Assembly (NCBI GenBank): GCA_036743055.1
Contig: DAINQE010000001.1
Span: 83,716-147,715, forward strand
Origin: Sabulitectum sp036743055
Lineage (GTDB): Bacteria; Fermentibacterota; Fermentibacteria; Fermentibacterales; JCC-6
Length of the DNA stretch: 64,000 bases
Direction of reading: 5' to 3'
Under the pieces are notes generated by a model that made no database searches, was not told where the DNA came from, and saw nothing but the letters and a program-made list of their open reading frames with translations. The translations under genes and the position numbers were made by a program. This document shows, piece by piece, positions 9,453 to 18,577 of the stretch. Positions within the stretch are counted from its first letter, which is position 1. Each line of letters starts with the position of its first letter.

Positions 9453-10792
9453 ATCACCGGACCGGAATACTCCCTGTCAGGCAAGAACAAGAAGGTGTAC
9501 CCGCCAGGGGCCAGGAAATCCATGAAAAGGGGTATGTGCTTTATCTCCAGGTCCTCGCGTGAGGCATCCGATACGAACACTCCGATGATCCCGCCCTGGT
9601 GGGCCTCCATTTCCCGGGAGATCCTTCCCAGGCCGGAGTAGATGTTCTCAACTGCCTGACTCTGTCTGGCCAGGGAAAAGGACAGATGCCTGGAACCGAA
9701 ACCCAGCAGTACGACCAGCAACAGCGTCAAACCGGCATTCACCAGCCTGGGAAGCATAAGCCGCGAAACGAAATACGCGGCGAACACCACCGTGAAGCAG
9801 GATGTTATATAGCTGTAATGCAGCTCAGGATTCCCGAGAAGGGACTGGAATCCGTACATGCCTGTTACGAGCATCGCCACCGCAATGCGCCTTACACCCT
9901 CCTTCCGATACCTGAACCCGTAGAAGGCCAGTGCTGCGGGTATCACCCCGTAAAGCAGCAGTCTCAGGGCTCTCCATGGGATGAAGAAGCCCCCGGAGAC
10001 CTGGACGAAGAGACCAAGCATCCGGTTATGCAGCTGCCGCACAGGGGCATACACCGGGTAACCGCCGATGTTGCCGTGAAAAAGGAAGAGCCTGACCACC
10101 ACGAATATGGCGGCAACCCCCAGCAGGGAGCCGATGAGGAACCTCGTATTACTGTGGTTCCTCTTTCCCGGTTCCCAGAAGAAGTACAGCACCGGGAGGG
10201 TCACCAGGTTTGCTATTCCCACCTCCTTGGAGAACGAGGCAAGAAGGGCGAACAATGCGGGAAGGAGCCTGGCCCTCGACGGCCCGCTCTCCCCTGCGAG
10301 TTTCAGGACCGAGGCAACGGCCAGCAGAGAGAATAGTGCCGCCAGTATGTCCGGTCTGGCGCATATCCACATCACAGCACCGTAAGCTCCGGGATGAAAC
10401 GCGAAAACCAGCGCCGGGAACAGCGCTCCGACCCCCCTCCCCCTTCCAATGGCCCGAAAGACCGCCGCCAGAGCAGCACAGGTAAGCAGATGGTAGAACA
10501 GGTTGAATGCCTTGTATCCCGCCGGTTCTCCATGGAAGAGCTGGTACTCGGCCAGGTAGGCAAGGCTGGCGGCTGGTCTGAAAAAACCTATCAGCCTTCC
10601 ATCCCTGACCCACCTGTACCCGTCATAAAGATATGAATCCAGAGGGGTGCCGGCCTTGAGGGGATTAAGGAAGGTAATGAACTCCTGGGGGTCGAAAAAG
10701 GACACGAGCTGGTTCCAGTAAACGTATATCAGGAAGGGCAGCAGCGCCAGCGTTCCCAGTACCGCAAGATTCCTCTCCTGGTTTTCCCTCAT
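9416..10792 (-). CDS. Polytopic membrane protein, GT-C-like glycosyltransferase
   Basis: 458 residues with about ten predicted membrane segments. The first periplasmic loop has acidic residues (FFDPQEF) followed by FFRPAASLAYLAEYQLFHG and FNLFYHLLTCAALA, the layout seen in GT-C/PMT- and TMTC-like membrane glycosyltransferases that use polyprenyl-phosphate sugars. The start overlaps the stop of the GT2 gene (ATGA), which strengthens a role in lipid-linked sugar transfer: GT2 would load the carrier and this protein transfer the sugar outside. Substrate and acceptor cannot be told. It is also possibly only a GT-C homologue without activity. Confidence 0.65.
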   Translation of the reverse strand: MRENQERNLAVLGTLALLPFLIYVYWNQLVSFFDPQEFITFLNPLKAGTPLDSYLYDGYRWVRDGRLIGFFRPAASLAYLAEYQLFHGEPAGYKAFNLFYHLLTCAALAAVFRAIGRGRGVGALFPALVFAFHPGAYGAVMWICARPDILAALFSLLAVASVLKLAGESGPSRARLLPALFALLASFSKEVGIANLVTLPVLYFFWEPGKRNHSNTRFLIGSLLGVAAIFVVVRLFLFHGNIGGYPVYAPVRQLHNRMLGLFVQVSGGFFIPWRALRLLLYGVIPAALAFYGFRYRKEGVRRIAVAMLVTGMYGFQSLLGNPELHYSYITSCFTVVFAAYFVSRLMLPRLVNAGLTLLLVVLLGFGSRHLSFSLARQSQAVENIYSGLGRISREMEAHQGGIIGVFVSDASREDLEIKHIPLFMDFLAPGGYTFLFLPDREYSGPVIYLEGDSLVLSE

Positions 10793-11550
10793 CTCCCCCC
10801 TCCCAGTTTCCTTCTCAGAAGGACGAGGTCCCTGAGGGCCCTGGGAATCCTGCGTCCCAGTGAAAGGGGGGTAGCCCTTATTTCCTCAAGCTTTATGGGA
10901 AGCTCCTTTATCACCAGCCCACTGCGCTGGGCAAGTATCATCAGCTCCGAAGGGTAAAGGTCCGGTTCGTTGCCGCAGAGGGGGAATATCCCCTCCACCG
11001 ATTCCCTCCTTATTATCTTGGGTCCGTGGGTATCGGTACCTCTGAAACCCAGCAGAAGCCTGAGAAGCGCCGTGAGAACCCTTGTGGCCGCCCTCCTTAT
11101 GAAAGGGCGCCTGTCGTTCCTGCCCGCCAGCACCTTGGAACCCTGGACAATGTCCACATTCCCCGGGGCCATCAGCCCCAGTCCGGCCTCCCAGAAATCC
11201 CTGTCAAGCACGTCCAGATCATCAACCATGAGTATCTCCCGGTTCGACGACTCCAGACCCGTCCGAACCGCGTTCCCGTAGCTGGGTTCTTCCAGGCTGA
11301 TGACCTTCAGGGACGGGTGTTCCTTCTCAATCCCACGAAGAATGTCCGGCGTCCGGTCGGTGGATCCGTTCTCAACAACGGTTACGCAGAGGTTCTCCGG
11401 GGCGGACTCCAGTACCGGAATGAGCTGGTCCTCCAGTATCGCCTCCTCGTTGTAGACCGGGATGACAAGATCGATGGTTTCGAAAGCCCTCCACGGGCCG
11501 TCAGGCTTCCTCTGCACGCTCCCCCTTTCTGAAGGCTGCCCTGGCCACAA
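10789..11550 (-). CDS. Family 2 glycosyltransferase (dolichyl-phosphate-mannose-synthase-like)
   Basis: Up to 253 residues. It has the GT-A nucleotide-sugar fold: IDLVIPVYNEEAI at the N-terminus, VVENGSTDRTPDIL, and a DLDVLD acidic motif standing in for DxD. No C-terminal membrane segments are seen, so it should be a cytosolic or peripheral enzyme that transfers a sugar to a polyprenyl phosphate. The long start at 11550 overlaps tatC by 50 nt; a GTG at 11517 following a G-rich stretch would give a 17-nt overlap and a more typical N-terminus. It is coupled by ATGA to the GT-C-like gene. Confidence 0.85.
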   Translation of the reverse strand: MWPGQPSERGSVQRKPDGPWRAFETIDLVIPVYNEEAILEDQLIPVLESAPENLCVTVVENGSTDRTPDILRGIEKEHPSLKVISLEEPSYGNAVRTGLESSNREILMVDDLDVLDRDFWEAGLGLMAPGNVDIVQGSKVLAGRNDRRPFIRRAATRVLTALLRLLLGFRGTDTHGPKIIRRESVEGIFPLCGNEPDLYPSELMILAQRSGLVIKELPIKLEEIRATPLSLGRRIPRALRDLVLLRRKLGGGR

Positions 11551-12229
11551 GCAGGCTGATCTCGAAGAGGGCGTACAGGGGAACCGTAAGCATTATCTGC
11601 GTGAGTGGATCCGGAGGGGTAAGTATCGCCGCCGCCACAAGAAGCCCCACCAGGATATGTCTCCTGTATCGGGCCAGATCGGCGGGGCGGGCCACGCCTG
11701 TCTTCACCAGGAAAAGCACCGCCAGAGGCAGCTGAAAGGCCGCTCCGAAAACCAGAAGGAGCGTCCCGATGAACTCTATGTAGCTGGTAACGCTCCAGAA
11801 ACCCCTGATGTTGCCGGTTTGGAAGCTCCGGAAGAGCGACAGCGCAGGTTCCCGCATCAGGAACCAGGCGAAAGAGGCCCCCCCCGCGAACAGAAGCGCT
11901 CCGGCGGCGGATACTGAGACAAGGGCCTTCCTCTCCCTGGCGTAGAGACCAGGGGCAACGAACCTCCACACCTGAAAGAGGATCACCGGAGACGAGGCTA
12001 TGATCCCGGCGGTGAGCGCTATCTTCAGATGGGCGGTGAAAGCCTCCGCCGGGGCAAGGGCACTCAGCGGCTCCGGGGATGTGGCCGTTACCCTCTCCGT
12101 TATGGGAACACTGAAGAAGAAAGCGGCAGCGGAGAGCGCCGCAACCCATCCAAGAATGACCAGGAGCCTTCTGCGGAACTCTTCCAGATGGTCCCAGAAG
12201 GAGCCTTCGACCTCTTTCACCGGGGCCAT
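11501..12229 (-). CDS. tatC: Sec-independent protein translocase subunit TatC
   Basis: 242 residues with six predicted membrane segments. Family signatures: FWDHLEEFRRRL at the N-terminus (the signal-peptide-binding face), then PLSALAPAEAFTAHLKIAL, SPVILFQVWRFVAPGLY, and LTPPDPLTQIMLTVPLYALFE at the end. TatC binds twin-arginine signal peptides and assembles with TatA/B; neither partner is in this window. The start overlaps the aroB stop by 13 nt, in a leftward run of overlapping genes that continues into two glycosyltransferases. Confidence 0.96.
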   Translation of the reverse strand: MAPVKEVEGSFWDHLEEFRRRLLVILGWVAALSAAAFFFSVPITERVTATSPEPLSALAPAEAFTAHLKIALTAGIIASSPVILFQVWRFVAPGLYARERKALVSVSAAGALLFAGGASFAWFLMREPALSLFRSFQTGNIRGFWSVTSYIEFIGTLLLVFGAAFQLPLAVLFLVKTGVARPADLARYRRHILVGLLVAAAILTPPDPLTQIMLTVPLYALFEISLLVARAAFRKGERAEEA

Positions 12230-13224
12230 GCCCTTTCAAGAAGATCCATTTCCTCTTCTGCGTTCAGTTCCTTCAGCACGCAGTGCTCCCAGTCCTCCGG
12301 TATCACCCATGTGCGCCCTGAAGCGGTGGTCTTCTTGTCCGAGGAAAGCCCCGATAGAATGTCATCGAGACCTATGGATGAAGGTATTTCCGTTCCCAGC
12401 CCCAGCTTTTCAGCGGTCCGGCGGAAGTCCTCGGCAAAGCCATGGAATCCCCCCATTTCAGCGGCAAAGGGTATTCCCATGGCCACCGCGGCGCCGTGGG
12501 ATATCCTGTAGGAAGAAGCGGATTCGATGCAGTGACCCACGGTATGGCCCAGGTTCAGCAGCTTCCTTCTTCCGGTCTCCATAAGGTCTTCCTGAACAAT
12601 GGAGCCCTTTACCGCAAGGCATTCCCTTACCGCTTCCGTCCAGTTCTCCCGGGTCAGGTATTCGGCGATCCGCCGGTTCCCTATAACAGCGGTCTTCAGC
12701 GCTTCAGCCATGCCGTTCAGCAGCTCACCCCGGGAAAGGCTCTGCAGGAAACCCGGCCAGATCATTATCCTCTCCGCAGGATGGAAAGTGCCGGCCTGGT
12801 TCTTCTTTCCCCCCACGTTCACCGCTGTCTTGCCGCCAAGGGAAGCGTCCACCATGCAAAGCAGAGTGGTGGGAACCAGGTTGAGCCGGACCCCCCTCTT
12901 CCAGGTGGAAGCGGCAAAGGCGCACACGTCGCAGACGGTTCCCCCGCCGATGACCGTTACCGTTGAATCCCTCCGGACTCCGGCCCGTGCCATTCTTTCC
13001 CATATCCAGATGAGATTTTCCGGGGTCTTGGAACCCTCGCCGCCGGGCAGTTCAGCCACCTCTCCCCTTAAGGGAAGCCTTCCTCCGTAAATGGAGGCCA
13101 CGGCTGAGTCCACGAACACCAGGGCGCAGTCAGCATCGATACTTTCGACGGAATCATGAAAGGTCACCTCCGTTGCCGCGGAGGGCGCCTGAAAATTGAA
13201 CCTCATGGCGCTCAGGGGTGCCAT
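12217..13224 (-). CDS. aroB: 3-dehydroquinate synthase
   Basis: 335 residues. The NAD-binding and catalytic signatures are clear: GGEGSKTPENL, VIGGGTVCDVCAFAASTWKRG, VPTTLLCMVDASLGGKTAVN and LLNLGHTVGHCIE with zinc-ligand histidines, then SHGAAVAMGI. It converts DAHP to 3-dehydroquinate, step two of the shikimate pathway. The start is unsure because an assembly gap begins 8 nt upstream: ATG at 13224 and ATG at 13206 (MRFNF) are both possible and neither has a good ribosome site. No other shikimate gene is in the window. Confidence 0.95.
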   Translation of the reverse strand: MAPLSAMRFNFQAPSAATEVTFHDSVESIDADCALVFVDSAVASIYGGRLPLRGEVAELPGGEGSKTPENLIWIWERMARAGVRRDSTVTVIGGGTVCDVCAFAASTWKRGVRLNLVPTTLLCMVDASLGGKTAVNVGGKKNQAGTFHPAERIMIWPGFLQSLSRGELLNGMAEALKTAVIGNRRIAEYLTRENWTEAVRECLAVKGSIVQEDLMETGRRKLLNLGHTVGHCIESASSYRISHGAAVAMGIPFAAEMGGFHGFAEDFRRTAEKLGLGTEIPSSIGLDDILSGLSSDKKTTASGRTWVIPEDWEHCVLKELNAEEEMDLLERAWPR

Positions 13225-13232
13225 ACGAACCA

Positions 13233-13332
13233 NNNNNNNNNNNNNNNNNNNNNNNNNNNNNNNNNNNNNNNNNNNNNNNNNNNNNNNNNNNNNNNNNNNN
13301 NNNNNNNNNNNNNNNNNNNNNNNNNNNNNNNN
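13233..13332. other. Assembly gap (100 N) between aroB and the ion transporter gene
   Basis: Exactly 100 N. It removes the C-terminal part of the transporter and possibly the true upstream context of aroB. No overlapping flank sequence was seen. Confidence 0.99.
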
Positions 13333-14414
13333 GCGTGGGTAACGGGTATCATCGCCGTGACGAAGGGAACGTTGTCCACCACCGCGCTGAAGAGCATGGA
13401 ACCGGTTACTATTATCAGATAGGCCTTCAGCGGATCCCCCCCGGCGGCACCGGCCAGGAACCTGCCCACGCTTTCCATCACACCGTAACGGTCAAGGGCG
13501 GCAACCATGAAGAATATCCCCGCAAGAAGGAAGAGCGTGTCGATGTCGAATGCCTTGACCACATGACGGGTCTTCCTCTCGATGCAGTGATCGAAAAGGT
13601 GGCCCCGCTTCCGTCTGAACACCGCGTACCACACCAGGGAGACAAGACCGCCCCCCATGCACAGAAGACCGGCGGTGAGGTGAACCCCCGGGCTTATGAA
13701 ACTTATCACCGCGAGGCCGATTATCACCGCTGCCAGTATCCACGCGGGTACCCAGCTGGCAACCTGGGGAATCGCCACCCTGGGCACCGCTCCCCTGTCA
13801 CGGCCCAGATAATGATAGAGTACGAAGAAACTGGCCACGGCTCCCGCCTGAACGGCCCAGAATATCCCCGGCTTCCCGCCCATGAAGAAAAAGTCGTTGA
13901 AACCCATGTTCTCCGCCGCGGCGAGTATCATGGAAGGCGGGTCCCCCACAAGGGTGCCGGTGCCCTGCAGGTTGGACGCTATGGCAATGCCTATCAGGAG
14001 CACCACCGGATTGGCCTTGTGGCGCCTGCTCACCTCCAGGGCTATGGGGGCCACTATCATCACCGTGGCAACGTTCTCCACGAATATGGATATAACACTG
14101 GAGAGCCCGCATATGAGAAGTGCCGCCCAGCCGTAGTTCCTGCTCATGGCGATTATCCTCCCGGCCAGATGGCCGGGAACCCCTGCGTCTATCAGCACCT
14201 CCGCGGTGAACAGGATACCGGAGAAGATCAGAAGAACGTTCCAGTTCACCATTCCCAGAAGCTCCGGAATGTCCACCCTGAGCCCCGCCATGTGAGAGAC
14301 TGCGACCGCAAGGGCCACACCCGCCCATACCACCGCCCCCCTGAACCTGCTGCCGAAGGCGATGTAGACGTATACCAGAAGGAAGGAAACGGAGAATATC
14401 GCCGGAAGGGTCAA
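13333..14414 (-). CDS. ArsB/NhaD-superfamily ion transporter (3' end lost in gap)
   Basis: About 360 residues are visible and the C-terminal portion lies in the gap. It has many membrane segments and the two hallmark repeats of the ion-transporter superfamily: VENVATVMIVAPIALEV with GTGTLVGDPPSMILAA, and VDNVPFVTAMIPVTH at the truncation point. These fit NhaD-type Na+/H+ antiporters, ArsB-type or SLC13/CitM-like transporters; the P-loop-like GDPPSM favours the ArsB/NhaD branch. Substrate is undetermined. The gene starts 3 nt after the upstream lipoprotein stop. Confidence 0.8.
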
Positions 14415-14417
14415 GGC

Positions 14418-15071
14418 CTACTCCTCTCCCCCGGTGAAGCTTACCAGGGTGAGAATGCTGTCGGGGGACTCCATTGCCACCATCCCCACGTCCGGAGCAA
14501 GCCAGATGTTCCTTACGGTGACGGTGGTCTCCGGCTGGAAGCCTGCGGTCTGTATCCAGTTGATAACGGTCTCCTCCTGGTGAACCCTGTAGCAGTCGGC
14601 CCACTGGCCGTCCGGGGAGGTTTCCGGCCCGGTCACCGTCTGGCTGCGAACCCATGTGTGACTCAGGGTTACCCCCTGGCTCACCGCCTGGGCCCCCACG
14701 GAATCCCTCCTGGACATTCCGTCGGCAAGCGGCCACTGGAGCATGGTCACCCAGCCCTGGTATATGGGCACCTGGAAGCCGTTGAAGAGCACCGTGTGGT
14801 CCTCGTACTTCTCCAGCTTCCCGTTCTCGTTTATCCAGTACGCGTAGTCAGCCCCGGACTGGAACCTCCAGCAGGGTCTCTCTCCCACCACCGTCTGGTC
14901 CACCACCGTAACTATCTTGCTGCCTCCGCCATCCATGGAGTACTCCCATGTGGCTCCGGAGGGGGATACGGGAAAGTAGTCCGATGAAAGCCTCAGATAG
15001 AGGGGATTGCTGTCGCACCCGGCCAGCGCCAGAAGTATCCCGGCGGCCATTATCGCAGTGAAGTTCCTCAT
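14418..15071 (-). CDS. Predicted lipoprotein of unknown function
   Basis: 217 residues from the ATG at 15071, which overlaps the upstream barrel gene stop by ATGA and follows GGGGGTTGGAG. A lipoprotein signal peptide ends at LALAGC. The mature part is beta-rich (ATWEYSMDGGGSKIVTVVDQT; CYRVHQEETVINW), a look common in bacterial lipoproteins that measure or bind something, but no family was recognised. A longer reading frame to 15197 is open but would bury the signal peptide and was not used. Confidence 0.75.
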   Translation of the reverse strand: MRNFTAIMAAGILLALAGCDSNPLYLRLSSDYFPVSPSGATWEYSMDGGGSKIVTVVDQTVVGERPCWRFQSGADYAYWINENGKLEKYEDHTVLFNGFQVPIYQGWVTMLQWPLADGMSRRDSVGAQAVSQGVTLSHTWVRSQTVTGPETSPDGQWADCYRVHQEETVINWIQTAGFQPETTVTVRNIWLAPDVGMVAMESPDSILTLVSFTGGEE

Positions 15072-15595
15072 ATCTCCAACCCCCTGGATACGCCGAAGGT
15101 GAGTTTGAAAGCGTCTCCGCTGGTCTCCTGTGAAACAACGCTCTCCAGGTCGAATCCCAGGCCGGCCCTCCAGGGGCTCCCCAGGCTGAAGTTCCACCTT
15201 ATTCCCGCCCTCCAGAAGGGGTCCCAGCTCACTGGATCGACGCCTCCACCGGAGGAAAGCCTCGTTCTGCAGTAGCCGAAGGCGGCCACCACCCCGGGGT
15301 TGAATGATGCCCCGTGGGGTCTCAGGTAGAACGAAAGGATGCCCATGGGCTTGAACTGTGAAAGGGATGCGTCCCCGGCGTTTGCGTCACCGAACACGGC
15401 GCCCTCCACTCCGGCGCCCGCTCTGAACTTCCTGGAGACCAGCCAGTTGAACTGCAGTTCCCCGGCAAGCCCAGCGCTGAGGTTCTCCCCCCAGCCGCCG
15501 ATAGGGGTCAGCCCCGCCACACCGGCTTCGATCTCGAAGGCGCCCGCGGCGGCTGCCGTCGCGAGTACCGCGGCAAGTATCATGGTCCTTGTCAA
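15068..15595 (-). CDS. Predicted outer-membrane beta-barrel protein
   Basis: 175 residues. The TTG at 15595 is chosen because AGGAGG lies 4 nt upstream; ATG at 15583 is a second option. A signal peptide (MILAAVLATAAAAGAF) is followed by alternating hydrophobic/polar strands with aromatic residues (FRAGAGVEGAVFG, LSFYLRP, VVAAFGYCRTRL, FKLTFGVSRGL). The pattern suggests a small 8-strand barrel. It ends close to the usual C-terminal barrel strand but with Ile rather than Phe. It is coupled to the following lipoprotein, so the pair may form one envelope assembly. Confidence 0.65.
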   Translation of the reverse strand: MTRTMILAAVLATAAAAGAFEIEAGVAGLTPIGGWGENLSAGLAGELQFNWLVSRKFRAGAGVEGAVFGDANAGDASLSQFKPMGILSFYLRPHGASFNPGVVAAFGYCRTRLSSGGGVDPVSWDPFWRAGIRWNFSLGSPWRAGLGFDLESVVSQETSGDAFKLTFGVSRGLEI

Positions 15596-15603
15596 AATGC
15601 CTC

Positions 15604-16365
15604 CTATACTTCCATGAAGGGCAGCGCTCCGCCCTGCTTCCCGGCGACTACCCGAAACCGCCCCTCGGCGGCGCCGCCGCATGACTCAAGGGCTTTCTCG
15701 GCGGTGTTGTTCTCTTCGCTGAGGTGGGCTGCCACGCAGAATCCCAGCCCGGGATGTATCAGAGCCCTGAGAAGCCCAGCGGCGGAATCGTTGGAGAGGT
15801 GCCCCTCACCGGATGCTATCCTCTGCTTCAGAGGCCATGGATAGGGTCCGTTCCAGAGCATATCTATATCATGATTGAATTCCAGAACAAGTCCGTGGCA
15901 TCCCTCCAGCATCTTCACCGCCAGCGGACCGGCCTCTCCCATGTCCGTTGCAATGCCCAGCTTCCTTCCCCCGGCGGTTACCGTGAAGCCGCTGGGATCC
16001 CTTGCGTCGTGGGATATTCTCCATGTTTCCACGGTGAAGCCGCCAACCCTCACTGAGTCTCCGTTGGCAAATGCCTCCATGCCATGGAGCTTCTGCCCGT
16101 GGAGACGGGAGCCTCTCAAGGTGCCTTCGGTGGCGAAAACGGGGATACTCCACTTCCTGGCCATGACCCCGGCGCACTTGGAATGGTCGCCGTGTTCGTG
16201 GCTCAGGAACAGACCCAGCGGCCTTCCCGGGGGCAGACCGGAGTCCGCAAGCCTGGCAAGGTGCTGCTTCCCGCTGAGCCCGGCGTCGAAGAAAAGAAGC
16301 TCTCCCTGGTGTTCGATGACTATGGCGTTACCCGAAGAACCGCTGGCAAGCACCGCAAGTCTCAT
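15604..16365 (-). CDS. Metallo-beta-lactamase-fold hydrolase, YycJ/WalJ-like
   Basis: 253 residues from the ATG at 16365 (ATGA overlap with the upstream hydrolase). It opens with MRLAVLASGSSGNAIVI, typical of the YycJ/WalJ branch, and has the zinc motif SHEHGDHS and further ligands in ATDMGEAG and EFNHD. These enzymes act as nucleases or related phosphodiesterases in the cytosol; WalJ has been tied to replication/cell-wall coordination in Gram-positives. The longer open frame to 16557 overlaps the neighbour extensively and is unlikely. Confidence 0.85.
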   Translation of the reverse strand: MRLAVLASGSSGNAIVIEHQGELLFFDAGLSGKQHLARLADSGLPPGRPLGLFLSHEHGDHSKCAGVMARKWSIPVFATEGTLRGSRLHGQKLHGMEAFANGDSVRVGGFTVETWRISHDARDPSGFTVTAGGRKLGIATDMGEAGPLAVKMLEGCHGLVLEFNHDIDMLWNGPYPWPLKQRIASGEGHLSNDSAAGLLRALIHPGLGFCVAAHLSEENNTAEKALESCGGAAEGRFRVVAGKQGGALPFMEV

Positions 16366-17504
16366 GGCAGCACCACCCTGCTGAATACCGCCGCGGAGAC
16401 CCCGTGGTCCGGCATGGTGCCGCTTCCCCAGAACTCCCTGAGCACATCCTCTCCCCCGGAGGGGAGGGAGTTCAGGCTGAAGGCGCACACGCCGGAAGCG
16501 CCCCTGGAAAGAGCCAGCTCCGCACCGGTGAGGGCGTTCTCCACAGTCTGGTTCCATACCCCTATGCCGTATATCACCTTCTCCGGGTTCTCGGCGGTTA
16601 CCGCCAGTGCCAGGTTCCTGGCGGTGGTCTGGTCAGATGTGTAGGCCATGGGGAGGGCGTAGTCCACCAGTCCTTCACTGAGCCAGTATCCCCAGTCGCA
16701 GGAGAACTCGGACACCGCCGATGCCGGGTTTGCCATCACAGCGCATGACAGGATGACGTGAGGAGCGCAGCTCCTGAGGAGCGCCCTGACGGTGGCCACC
16801 GTTTCGGTTACGTTACCGGTCTTCCAGTCGTTCCACGCTGCGGGGTCATCCCCGGGATCCATCCCGGTTTCCGAGAAGAACATATCCCTCTCCCCCTGGG
16901 ACCAGCCGAAGGATGAGTTGGGGTACCTTATGTAGTCCAGATGAATCCCGTCCACCATGTAACCGCAGGCTATTTCCGAGGCGATTTTCCCCACAAGCTC
17001 CCTCACTTCAGGATAAGCCGGCGAAAGTGTGGGGCCCACGAGACCCACGGCTTCCGCGGCCTGCCCCCTGTATGCGAGGCTGCTCCGGCCGTTCTCATGG
17101 CCTGTGAACAGGTCCGGGCGGGAGTTGACAATGTGTTCCGGAGAATCCGGGTCGTCCGGGGCGGACCATACGAGGAAGGCGTTTATCCACGCGTGCACCT
17201 CAAGGCCCAGGGGGCCTGCGCGCATCACGGTGTATGCCAGGGGATCATCGAAGCCCTGCCACTCAGCCGGGGGAAGGATATCCGACAGGTAGTATGCCTC
17301 GCCCCTTCCCACGACCTGAACTATCACGCCGTTGGCCCCGGCGTCCGCCGCCCGCTGCAGAAGTGAATCCACCGACTGCGGTGATGAAAGGCCGTCGCGG
17401 ACCACCCAGAAGTACCTGCATTCTGCCGGGGTACCACGGGATACTCCCGCAAGAACGAGAAGCATAGCTGCGGCTCCGGTGACCTGTCTAAGAGAGAAGG
17501 GCAC
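16362..17504 (-). CDS. Secreted glycosyl-hydrolase-like 10 (GHL10) family protein
   Basis: 380 residues. A signal peptide covers about residues 1-27. The body matches the GHL10 TIM-barrel family (YddW/DUF187-like): GANGVIVQVVGRGEAYYLSD near the start, LGLEVHAWINAFLVW, and GYMVDGIHLDYIRYPNS, whose Asp/Glu-Tyr-Arg-Tyr context is the usual active-site strand. Members act on peptidoglycan or related glycans in the envelope. It starts 17 nt inside the gpsA tail, so it is in the same transcript. Confidence 0.85.
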   Translation of the reverse strand: MPFSLRQVTGAAAMLLVLAGVSRGTPAECRYFWVVRDGLSSPQSVDSLLQRAADAGANGVIVQVVGRGEAYYLSDILPPAEWQGFDDPLAYTVMRAGPLGLEVHAWINAFLVWSAPDDPDSPEHIVNSRPDLFTGHENGRSSLAYRGQAAEAVGLVGPTLSPAYPEVRELVGKIASEIACGYMVDGIHLDYIRYPNSSFGWSQGERDMFFSETGMDPGDDPAAWNDWKTGNVTETVATVRALLRSCAPHVILSCAVMANPASAVSEFSCDWGYWLSEGLVDYALPMAYTSDQTTARNLALAVTAENPEKVIYGIGVWNQTVENALTGAELALSRGASGVCAFSLNSLPSGGEDVLREFWGSGTMPDHGVSAAVFSRVVLP

Positions 17505-18459
17505 TGAATTCTTCCTTCTGGGGTCTGAGGAAAAGCTCCCCGATGGCGGACCTGAGATCCGTTGCTCCGTCTATGATACTGCGTACCATGGAGGTGATGG
17601 GAAGTTCCACTCCGTGCTTCTTCGCAAGGGAGAGCATGGCCCTGGAGGTGGGCACACCTTCGGCGAGCCCGTGTATCTCTTCGCCCCTTACAAGGGCTTC
17701 ACCGAAGGCCCTGTTCCTGCTGTAGGGGGAGAACAGGGTGGCTTCATAGTCCCCCAGATGGGAGAGGCCGTATACGCTCCGCCAGTCTCCCCCGCAGGCC
17801 TTCACCAGCCTTGCCACCTCCTGGGGGGCCCTGGCCATAAGCGCACCCTTCAGCCCGCTCATGTGCATCCCGTCCAGCATGCCCGCGGCTATCCCCACCA
17901 CGTTCTTCGCTGCGGCGCCTATCTCGCAGCCGATCATGTCGGTGGACCGGTACATCCTCACAAGGGAAGAGCCCATCGCTGAGATTACCCTTCTGGTTGT
18001 TTTCTCGCTGGATGAAGCCACCAGCATGCAGCCGGGGACACCGGCCACGAAGTCCTGTGGATGCCCGGGGCCTACCCATACGCTCACGGAACGTGCCTTC
18101 ACACCCTCCTGGGCGCAGACCTCCGAGAGCCTCATCCCCGTCTCTATCTCAAGCCCCTTCATGCAGAGGACAAGGTCGGCATGGCTCAGGTCCCTGGCGG
18201 AAAGCTCGAATGCCAGCTTCCTGAAATGCTGGGCGGGAACGGAAACGGTTATCTGATCCGCCTCCAGGGCGCTGGACAGGTCGCTTGTCAGCGCCACATC
18301 CTCCGGAAGGCTGAGATACTCGTTGCCCCGCTTCGCCTGAAGTTCCCTGAAGGGCTCGCTGGAAGCCGGTTCCCAGCCGGTTACACGATGGCCCTGCTTC
18401 GCCGCGTACCACAGATGGAAGCTTCCCCACCTGCCGCACCCCAGTACGGAAACCTTCAT
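17488..18459 (-). CDS. gpsA: NAD(P)-dependent glycerol-3-phosphate dehydrogenase (atypical motif)
   Basis: 323 residues. The N-terminal Rossmann motif is GCGRWGSFHLWYAA. The C-terminal domain has the catalytic Lys184 in AAAKNVVGIAAGMLDG and GLSHLGDYEATLFSPYSRNR. The enzyme makes sn-glycerol-3-phosphate for phospholipid synthesis. Two normally strong motifs differ: the GPSFA-type loop reads VGPGHPQDF (129-137), and the NxKAAL motif reads LKGAL (202-206). It may still be GpsA with drifted loops, or a relative with a different substrate. A GGAG ribosome site is present 5 nt before the ATG, and the assembly gap begins just upstream. Confidence 0.8.
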   Translation of the reverse strand: MKVSVLGCGRWGSFHLWYAAKQGHRVTGWEPASSEPFRELQAKRGNEYLSLPEDVALTSDLSSALEADQITVSVPAQHFRKLAFELSARDLSHADLVLCMKGLEIETGMRLSEVCAQEGVKARSVSVWVGPGHPQDFVAGVPGCMLVASSSEKTTRRVISAMGSSLVRMYRSTDMIGCEIGAAAKNVVGIAAGMLDGMHMSGLKGALMARAPQEVARLVKACGGDWRSVYGLSHLGDYEATLFSPYSRNRAFGEALVRGEEIHGLAEGVPTSRAMLSLAKKHGVELPITSMVRSIIDGATDLRSAIGELFLRPQKEEFSALLS

Positions 18460-18477
18460 GGAACGCTCCTTTCATCA

Positions 18478-18577
18478 NNNNNNNNNNNNNNNNNNNNNNN
18501 NNNNNNNNNNNNNNNNNNNNNNNNNNNNNNNNNNNNNNNNNNNNNNNNNNNNNNNNNNNNNNNNNNNNNNNNNNNNN
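18478..18577. other. Assembly gap (100 N) between divergent gpsA and beta-propeller genes
   Basis: Exactly 100 N. It hides the start of the beta-propeller gene and the divergent promoter region upstream of gpsA. Confidence 0.99.

Noticed and set aside
13218..14987. Very long open frame (589 codons) on the plus strand over the transporter and lipoprotein genes
   Set aside because: Antisense shadow: it spans the N run, has low-complexity His/Gly/Pro composition and no family features, while the opposite strand holds clear genes.
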